Positions 6,909 through 10,893 of a DNA stretch of 10,893 nucleotides are shown one piece after another; the stretch's first letter is position 1, and every line of letters starts with the position of its first letter. The DNA is from Verrucomicrobiales bacterium (GTDB lineage Bacteria; Verrucomicrobiota; Verrucomicrobiia; Limisphaerales; UBA1096), in the NCBI GenBank assembly GCA_028817635.1, contig JAPPPH010000382.1, forward strand, positions 1 to 10,893. The letters are read 5' to 3'. The notes under the pieces are model-generated. The model was not told the origin of the DNA. It saw only the letters and a list, made by a program, of their open reading frames with translations, and did no database searches. The position numbers were made by a program, and so were the translations under genes.

Positions 6909-7499
6909 ATGAAAATAAGAGCGATCCTCTTGTTCGGTTCACCCGGTGCCGGCAAGGGTACACAGGGGAAAATTCTCGGCCGAATTCCGAACTACCTCCA
7001 CGTCTCCAGCGGCGAACTGTTCCGCAACCTGCGCGTGCAGAATCCGCTTGGCCAGTTGTTCATCGACTACGCCTCACACGGCAACCTCGTGCCGGACGAG
7101 CCCACGATCAAGCTGTGGCGCGACGACATCGAAAACCGCATTCGCAACGGACAGTTCAACCCGGAGACGGATACCGTCCTGCTCGACGGCATCCCCCGCA
7201 ACGTCAATCAGGCCAAGCTGCTTGAGGACCGAATCTACGTCGCCGGCATCCTGAATCTTTACTGCCGCGACCTCGACATCATGGTCGAGCGACTGCAGGC
7301 ACGGGCCCTCAGGCAAAACCGGCTCGACGACGCCAACCTCGAGACCATCAAAACCCGCCTTAAGGTCTACGAGGACGAAACCAAACCGTTACTCGACCAC
7401 TACGGCGAGGATCTCGTGCACACCATCGACTCTACTCAGTCTCCCGTGCTCGTACTGCGCGACACGCTTGAGGTCCTGGCCGAGATCGAGGCGCCCTGA
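6909..7499 (+). CDS. adk: Adenylate kinase (short-LID type)
   Basis: A 196-residue cytosolic nucleoside monophosphate kinase interconverting ATP + AMP and 2 ADP. The P-loop GSPGAGKGTQ (10-19) contains Lys16; SSGELFRN (33-40) matches the AMP-binding segment, GNLVPDE (58-64) the next conserved loop, and LLDGIPRN (91-98) is the family DGxPR motif. The LID is short (about 132-145, ALRQNRLDD), followed by TRLKVYEDETKPLLDHY, typical of bacterial adenylate kinases without the zinc LID. The ATG at 6909 puts the P-loop at the expected distance; an in-frame TTG at 6879 lies inside the palindrome and is rejected. The gene is 8 bp upstream of fmt, so co-transcription is likely. A fragment of the palindrome near 7045 encodes part of NPLGQ. 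Adenylate kinase is favoured over other NMP kinases, but substrate is not proven. Confidence 0.88.
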   Translation: MKIRAILLFGSPGAGKGTQGKILGRIPNYLHVSSGELFRNLRVQNPLGQLFIDYASHGNLVPDEPTIKLWRDDIENRIRNGQFNPETDTVLLDGIPRNVNQAKLLEDRIYVAGILNLYCRDLDIMVERLQARALRQNRLDDANLETIKTRLKVYEDETKPLLDHYGEDLVHTIDSTQSPVLVLRDTLEVLAEIEAP

Positions 7500-7507
7500 C
7501 CTTCACC

Positions 7508-8443
7508 GTGGCCAAGCCGATACGAGTCGTTTACATGGGGACGGCCGACTTCGCCTGCCCCAGTCTGGCTGCGCTTGACGACTCACCTCTGGCCGACGTG
7601 CTCGCCGTGGTCACCCAACCGGACCGCCCCAAGGGCCGACAACTCATCCCCCACCCTCCGGCAGTCAAGGTCGAGGCCGAGCGACGCAACCTGCCGGTGC
7701 ACCAGCCGGAACGCTTGCGGAACGGTTTTGAATTCCTCATCGGCCTTGAGCCGGACCTGATCGTTGTTGCTGCATACGGCCAGATACTGCCGCAGGCCGT
7801 TCTCGACCTGCCCAAGCACGGCTGCATCAACGTCCACGGTTCATTGCTCCCGCTCTACCGTGGAGCCGCACCGATTCAGCGTGCCATCCTAGACGGCCAC
7901 ACGGAAACCGGCGTCACCATCATGGAGATGGAAGCCGGACTCGACACCGGCGCGATGATCAGCAAAGTCAGCACCCCGATCGAGCCGGCCGACAATGCCC
8001 AGACCCTGCACGACCGCTTGGCCGAAATCGGTGCCACGCTGCTCATTGAAACGATCCCCGAATACGTTGCCGGTGAGATCACCCCTGTGCCGCAGGACGA
8101 CTCACAGTCCACACACGCCGCAAAGATCACCCGCGACATGGGCCGGGTTGACTGGTCAAAAACGGCGACCGAAATCTGGAATCAGGCCCGAGCATTCACC
8201 CCCTGGCCCGGCGTGTTCACCCACCTCAACGGCAAGCTGCTCAAGCTGTTGGAAGTTGAGCCGGCGGATGCCACCGGCCTTGCACCGGGTGCGCTTGGCC
8301 AAGCGGATGCCGACGGCATCCTTGTTGGCTGCGGCGAAGGCTCGTTACGGATCAAGCGCCTTCAAAAAGAGGGGGGCAAACGACTGACAGCCGACGCCTT
8401 CCTCGCCGGCAATCCCCTGCCACCGGGAACAGTGCTCGGATAA
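7508..8443 (+). CDS. fmt: Methionyl-tRNA formyltransferase
   Basis: A 311-residue enzyme that transfers a formyl group from 10-formyltetrahydrofolate to initiator Met-tRNA. The N-terminal formyltransferase fold shows VVYMGTADFACPSLAAL (7-23), VTQPDRPKGR (35-44) and the active-site stretch INVHGSLLPLYRGAAPIQRA (107-126), then GVTIMEMEAGLDTGAMI (135-151). The catalytic Asn108, His110 and Asp146 are all present. The C-terminal tRNA-binding domain begins near 207 with ITRDMGRVDWSKTATEI and ends with ADAFLAGNPLPPG. Start is GTG at 7508; the first in-frame ATG would cut into the Rossmann strand. It follows adk by 8 bp; no peptide deformylase gene is adjacent. A perfect palindrome copy encodes ALGQA in a surface loop of the C-terminal domain. 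Confidence 0.96.
   Translation: MAKPIRVVYMGTADFACPSLAALDDSPLADVLAVVTQPDRPKGRQLIPHPPAVKVEAERRNLPVHQPERLRNGFEFLIGLEPDLIVVAAYGQILPQAVLDLPKHGCINVHGSLLPLYRGAAPIQRAILDGHTETGVTIMEMEAGLDTGAMISKVSTPIEPADNAQTLHDRLAEIGATLLIETIPEYVAGEITPVPQDDSQSTHAAKITRDMGRVDWSKTATEIWNQARAFTPWPGVFTHLNGKLLKLLEVEPADATGLAPGALGQADADGILVGCGEGSLRIKRLQKEGGKRLTADAFLAGNPLPPGTVLG
8292..8305. repeat. Palindrome CGCTTGGCCAAGCG, copy 6 (inside fmt)
   Basis: Perfect copy in frame in fmt, read as G/A-L-G-Q-A (residues about 262-266) just before ADADGILVG, in a variable loop of the tRNA-binding domain. The reading frame differs from that of copy 1, so the DNA word, not the peptide, is shared. Confidence 0.9.
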
Positions 8444-8448
8444 ATTGC

Positions 8449-8470
8449 CGCTTGGCCAAGCGCGGTTTTT
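8449..8470 (+). terminator. Palindrome copy 7 followed by T5: terminator-like
   Basis: The perfect palindrome CGCTTGGCCAAGCG at 8449-8462 is followed by CGG and five T (8466-8470), 5 bp after the fmt stop. In RNA it would be a short stem with a GGCC loop and then a U-run, so it could terminate or attenuate transcription between fmt and trpB. No other copy has a T-run of this quality, and the stem is short, so termination is only possible, while the palindrome itself is certain. Its internal TTG (8452) is in frame with trpB. Confidence 0.4.
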
Positions 8471-8485
8471 GGCCGAAAATCGGCC
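8471..8485 (+). promoter_or_regulatory. Hairpin at the trpB translation start
   Basis: GGCCGA (8471-8476) and TCGGCC (8480-8485) form a perfect 6-bp stem with an AAA loop, ending 2 nt before the trpB ATG. It occupies the place of a Shine-Dalgarno sequence, and none is visible. It may reduce or control trpB translation. No Trp-rich leader peptide or T-box features are seen. Confidence 0.4.
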
Positions 8486-8487
8486 GC

Positions 8488-9690
8488 ATGGAAACGGTGG
8501 TTGAACAGGCCCTCCCCGACGCCAACGGGCGCTTTGGCGAATACGGCGGGCGCTACGTCCCGGAAACTCTCATGCACCCGCTGCAGGAACTCGAGGACGA
8601 GTATTTCCGCGCGCAGCAGGATCCGGAATTCCAGACCGAGCTGCAGTATTACCTCCGCGAATTCTGTGGTCGCCCCACCCCGCTCTACCACGCCGAACGA
8701 CTCACCCGCGACCTTGGCGGCGCGAAAATTTACCTCAAGCGCGAGGATTTGCTGCACACCGGCGCCCACAAAATCAACAACGCCATGGGGCAGATTCTGC
8801 TGGCCAAGCGCATGGGCAAAAAACGCATCATCGCCGAAACCGGCGCCGGGCAGCATGGCGTGGCCACCGCCACCGTCGCGGCGATGTTCGGGTTCGAATG
8901 CGTCATCTACATGGGCGCGGTCGACTGCAAACGGCAGGCGCTCAACGTCTTCCGGATGCGCATGCTCGGCGCCACCGTCGTGCCGGTTGATGCGGGACAA
9001 AAGACGCTCAAGGAAGCCGTCAACGAGGCCATGCGGGACTGGGTGACCAACGTGCGCAACACTCACTACATTCTCGGCACAGCCTACGGGGCGCATCCGT
9101 ACCCAGTCATGGTGCGCAACTTTCAGCGCGTGATCGGCGACGAGGCACGCCGCCAAATCCTCGAGCAGGAGGAGCAACTGCCCAACCGTCTGATCGCCTG
9201 TGTCGGCGGCGGCTCCAACGCCATCGGCCTGTTCTATCCGTTCGTTGGCGACGAGAGCGTTACCATGACCGGTGTTGAGGCCGGCGGCGAAGGCATCATC
9301 GATGGAAAACACGCGGCGCGATTTCAGGGTGGCGGACTCGGCGTGCTGCAGGGCACACGCTCGTTCGTCCTGCAGGACGAGGCCGGCCAGATTCAGTTGA
9401 CCCACAGCGTCTCGGCCGGCCTCGATTACGCGGCGGTTGGCCCCGAACACGCCTGGTTGCGCGACATCGACCGCGCGGAGTACACCTACGCCACCGACGA
9501 CGAGGCGCTGGCGGCGTTCCAGCGCTTGGCCAAGCTCGAGGGGATCATCCCCGCGCTCGAGTCCAGCCACGCGATCGCCGAAGTCATCAAGGCCGCACCC
9601 AGCATGCGCGCCGACCAGATCATCATCGCCAACCTCTCCGGCCGCGGCGACAAGGACGTCGCACAGGTCGCCGACCTCATCACCCTCTAG
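8488..9690 (+). CDS. trpB: Tryptophan synthase beta chain
   Basis: A 400-residue PLP enzyme that condenses indole with L-serine to tryptophan. The N-terminus GRFGEYGGRYVPETLMHPL (14-32) is that of standard (TrpB1-type) beta chains that pair with TrpA. The PLP lysine is Lys95 in HTGAHKINNAMGQ (90-102); catalytic Glu117 lies in AETGAGQHGVATAT; the phosphate-binding loop is GGGSNAIG (240-247); EGIIPALESSHA (351-362) and NLSGRGDKD (382-390) are intact. Length is normal. The ATG at 8488 is chosen over the in-frame TTG at 8452, which lies in the palindrome. No trpA or other trp gene is in the window, so trpB is separated from its pathway and sits between fmt and an S4-domain gene. A 13-of-14 match to the palindrome (9523-9535) encodes RLAKL. 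Confidence 0.97.
   Translation: METVVEQALPDANGRFGEYGGRYVPETLMHPLQELEDEYFRAQQDPEFQTELQYYLREFCGRPTPLYHAERLTRDLGGAKIYLKREDLLHTGAHKINNAMGQILLAKRMGKKRIIAETGAGQHGVATATVAAMFGFECVIYMGAVDCKRQALNVFRMRMLGATVVPVDAGQKTLKEAVNEAMRDWVTNVRNTHYILGTAYGAHPYPVMVRNFQRVIGDEARRQILEQEEQLPNRLIACVGGGSNAIGLFYPFVGDESVTMTGVEAGGEGIIDGKHAARFQGGGLGVLQGTRSFVLQDEAGQIQLTHSVSAGLDYAAVGPEHAWLRDIDRAEYTYATDDEALAAFQRLAKLEGIIPALESSHAIAEVIKAAPSMRADQIIIANLSGRGDKDVAQVADLITL
9523..9536. repeat. Near-perfect palindrome copy inside trpB
   Basis: CGCTTGGCCAAGCT matches the consensus at 13 of 14 positions and encodes R-L-A-K-L just before EGIIPALESSHA. Related TrpB proteins have similar residues here, so this may be a coding coincidence. Confidence 0.6.
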
Positions 9691-9704
9691 CGCTTGGCCA
9701 AGCG
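9691..9704. repeat. Palindrome CGCTTGGCCAAGCG, copy 8
   Basis: Perfect copy starting at the base right after the trpB stop and ending 11 nt before the ATG of the S4-domain gene. It occupies more than half of a 25-bp gap. Flanks give GCGCTTGGCCAAGCGC, then GG. Confidence 0.9.
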
Positions 9705-9715
9705 CGGCAGCAGCC

Positions 9716-10111
9716 ATGAATCAAGTCGACGAAATGCGGATGGATAAATGGTTGTTCGCCGTGCGGCTGTTCAAGACACGGGGACAGGCGGCGGACGCCT
9801 GCCGAGGCGGCAAAATCAAGCTCAACGACACCGCCGTCAAGGCAGCCAAAACCGTCCGGGTCGGCGACACCGTCAGCGTCCGGCAAAGCCCGATGGTGCG
9901 CTCGCTGAAAGTGATCGGCCTCACCGAGCACCGCGTCGGAGCCAAACTCGTCGAGAATTTCGCAGAGGACATCACGCCCAAGTCCGAATGGGAAAAACTC
10001 CACAAGGCCAAGCGCGAAGGGAGTGACACGCGCAACAAGGCGCAGGGCCGCCCCTCCAAGCGCGAGCGGCGGTTGATCGATCAATTCATGGAACTGGGAG
10101 ACAACGCATGA
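9716..10111 (+). CDS. S4-domain RNA-binding protein, Hsp15 (HslR) family
   Basis: A 131-residue small basic protein. Residues 9-55 (MDKWLFAVRLFKTRGQAADA, then GGKIKLNDTAVKAAKTVRVGD) form an S4 RNA-binding fold with the DKWL-x-x-x-RLFKTR signature of Hsp15. Hsp15 binds 50S subunits carrying stranded nascent chains and helps recycle them after heat shock. The C-terminus is Lys/Arg-rich, with GRPSKRERRLIDQF (111-124) typical of the family. The ATG at 9716 is used; ATG at 9734 (MRMDKW...) is an equally plausible start and closer to the usual N-terminus. Neither has a clear Shine-Dalgarno. The stop TGA overlaps the ATG of the rhomboid gene (ATGA), so the two are probably translationally coupled. 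Confidence 0.88.
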   Translation: MNQVDEMRMDKWLFAVRLFKTRGQAADACRGGKIKLNDTAVKAAKTVRVGDTVSVRQSPMVRSLKVIGLTEHRVGAKLVENFAEDITPKSEWEKLHKAKREGSDTRNKAQGRPSKRERRLIDQFMELGDNA

Positions 10112-10680
10112 GTGACGTAAAAACCATTAAGCAAGGCTTCATCCGCGCCGCCGCATTCATGGGAGTGGTCGGGGTCATCCTCGCCATCGACACCCTCACC
10201 GGGGATTTTTTGTCTAATCTACTTGGAATCTATCCGAGAAGGCTATCCGGTTTGGATGGAGTAATCTTCGCGCCGCTTTTGCACGGAGATTTTGGCCACT
10301 ATTCGGCTAACTTCATCCCGATGGTCGTGTTGCTCGGGTTACTATTCGCAAATCCAAATTACAAACCATGGCGATCTCTCGCCTGCATTTGGATCGTTGG
10401 TGGGATCGGAACTTGGATAATCGGACGTCCTCCCACTCATATCGGAGCCAGTATCGTCATTTTCGGGTTAATCTCTTTTTTAATCGTGGCCGCATTGCGG
10501 CTCCGAAGTTTCCGCTCGATCGCGATCAGTATAATAGTCTTCCTTGTGTACGGCGGTACGATGATTTTCGGCATCTTACCTCCGATAGCTTCAGACGGAG
10601 CGGTCTCTAGAATTTCATGGGAGGGCCACCTATCGGGCGCCATAGGGGGCGTCATCGCCGCTTGGCGAGTGCGAAGCTGA
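10108..10680 (+). CDS. Rhomboid-family intramembrane serine protease
   Basis: A 190-residue polytopic membrane protein with about six hydrophobic segments. The catalytic dyad is visible: Ser115 in HIGASIVIFGL (111-121), standing for the family GxSG/A motif, and His174 in WEGHLSGAIGG (171-181). The loop with LLHGDFGHYSANF (57-69) matches the family's HxxxN oxyanion element (His64, Asn68). It should cleave membrane-anchored substrates within the bilayer; substrates unknown. A good Shine-Dalgarno (GGGAG, 10096-10100) lies 7 nt before the ATG, which overlaps the preceding stop. From about 10201 on, base composition drops to about 51% GC by hand count with AT-ending codons (AGA, AGG, CTA), against about 65-70% in samples of the two genes upstream, which suggests a separate origin. 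Confidence 0.87.
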   Translation: MSDVKTIKQGFIRAAAFMGVVGVILAIDTLTGDFLSNLLGIYPRRLSGLDGVIFAPLLHGDFGHYSANFIPMVVLLGLLFANPNYKPWRSLACIWIVGGIGTWIIGRPPTHIGASIVIFGLISFLIVAALRLRSFRSIAISIIVFLVYGGTMIFGILPPIASDGAVSRISWEGHLSGAIGGVIAAWRVRS

Positions 10681-10705
10681 ATAGGGGTGGATCGGACACA
10701 GTTTT

Positions 10706-10777
10706 GCGGACTCGCAGGCTCGTCCCTCCATCTCACAGACCAAGCGTAAAACTGGAGGGACGAGCCTGCGAGTCCGC
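10706..10777. repeat. 25-bp perfect inverted repeat with 22-bp loop
   Basis: The arm at 10706-10730 starts GCGGACTCGCAGGCTCG and ends CCCTCCA. The arm at 10753-10777 is its exact reverse complement over 25 bp. The 22-bp loop has no features. The right arm's last three bases (CGC, 10775-10777) are also the first bases of palindrome copy 9, so the two elements are physically fused. It can form a strong stem on either strand and could end transcription from both sides or be a dispersed REP-like element. Similar wording occurs, from memory, in verrucomicrobial spacers. Confidence 0.8.
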
Positions 10778-10788
10778 TTGGCCAAGCG
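10775..10788. repeat. Palindrome CGCTTGGCCAAGCG, copy 9
   Basis: Perfect copy overlapping by 3 bp the end of the 25-bp inverted repeat, in the spacer after the rhomboid gene. Confidence 0.9.
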
Positions 10789-10798
10789 CAAGAGGTGG

Positions 10799-10819
10799 GG
10801 CTGGCTCTCCGAGCCGGCC
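10799..10819. repeat. Hairpin, 9-bp stem with one wobble
   Basis: GGCTGGCTC (10799-10807) pairs with GAGCCGGCC (10811-10819) across a TCC loop, with one T-G wobble. No T-run follows, so it is a structural repeat rather than a clear terminator. Confidence 0.55.
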
Positions 10820-10839
10820 TAAGTCGAGTCTTACGTTGA

Positions 10840-10860
10840 GGACGGCTGAGACAGCCGTCC
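10840..10860. repeat. Perfect 9-bp hairpin with AGA loop
   Basis: GGACGGCTG (10840-10848) pairs with CAGCCGTCC (10852-10860). It is followed by a T-rich but interrupted stretch ending in TTTT, which could give weak termination on the plus strand. Confidence 0.55.
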
Positions 10861-10893
10861 CTTGTATCTTCGTTTTGCCCGATGGGTTAGTCT

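Larger units (their letters stand above)
10681..10893. other. Non-coding tail made of inverted repeats
   Basis: After the rhomboid stop I find no credible gene to the window edge. The stretch holds a 25-bp inverted repeat (10706-10777) joined to palindrome copy 9, and two further hairpins (10799-10819 and 10840-10860). The last 30 bases are T-rich and featureless. Confidence 0.6.

Noticed and set aside
9437..9715. N-terminal extension of the S4-domain gene back into trpB
   Set aside because: The extension is Pro/Ser/Thr/Arg-rich out-of-frame trpB sequence; the S4 family begins near the ATGs at 9716 or 9734.
8362..9717. 451-codon open frame on the minus strand across trpB
   Set aside because: It is antisense to an intact, motif-complete trpB and has a composition typical of GC-rich shadow frames, with no recognisable domain.
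847..10788. Palindromes as parS/ParB or CRISPR repeats
   Set aside because: One copy per about 1.2 kb spread over ordinary genes is far too dense for parS. Copies are irregularly spaced without uniform spacers, so they are not a CRISPR array.

Overview
The window looks like chromosomal DNA from a GC-rich bacterium (hand counts of about 60-70% GC in most genes). It is probably a member of the PVC group, most likely Verrucomicrobiota. That placement is an inference: it rests on the style of the secreted beta-domain/TM-hairpin protein at 4832-6859, on the short adenylate kinase, and on intergenic hairpin repeats whose wording I associate with verrucomicrobial genomes. No 16S or other decisive marker is present.

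Layout. At 1-85 (minus strand) is the N-terminus of an acyltransferase-3 type membrane protein that runs off the window. A divergent spacer follows (86-198), then nine complete genes, all on the plus strand. The first pair is a NarL/DesK-type two-component system: a histidine kinase with its kinase core between two membrane helices and a large C-terminal TPR region (199-2247), and its response regulator (2322-2996). A repeat-packed spacer (2996-3295) separates this pair from a second series: bifunctional NAD(P)H-hydrate repair enzyme (3296-4711), unknown secreted/membrane protein (4832-6859), adenylate kinase (6909-7499), methionyl-tRNA formyltransferase (7508-8443), tryptophan synthase beta (8488-9690), an Hsp15-like S4 RNA-binding protein (9716-10111) and a rhomboid protease (10108-10680). 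The last 213 bases carry only inverted repeats. The series is mostly housekeeping: metabolite repair, nucleotide balance, translation initiation, ribosome rescue and Trp synthesis. It looks like a loose co-directional cluster rather than a single pathway.

The most striking signal is not a gene. A perfect 14-bp palindrome, CGCTTGGCCAAGCG, occurs nine times in 10.9 kb, where chance predicts about 1e-4 copies. Seven copies lie in intergenic DNA: every plus-strand gap longer than about 10 bp has at least one, except the 74-bp kinase-regulator gap. Two are embedded in frame in coding regions, and many partial copies surround them. A second register of the same 12-bp period (CCAAGCGCTTGG) also occurs, and one site is a near-perfect tandem of the unit. 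Three genes (secreted protein, adk, trpB) have in-frame TTG codons inside the palindrome upstream of their real ATG, so naive start calling gives spurious 'MAKR' N-termini.

Other points of interest are the inverted topology of the kinase, a terminator-like palindrome plus start-site hairpin in front of trpB, the low-GC body of the rhomboid gene, and the composite inverted repeats in the two large spacers.
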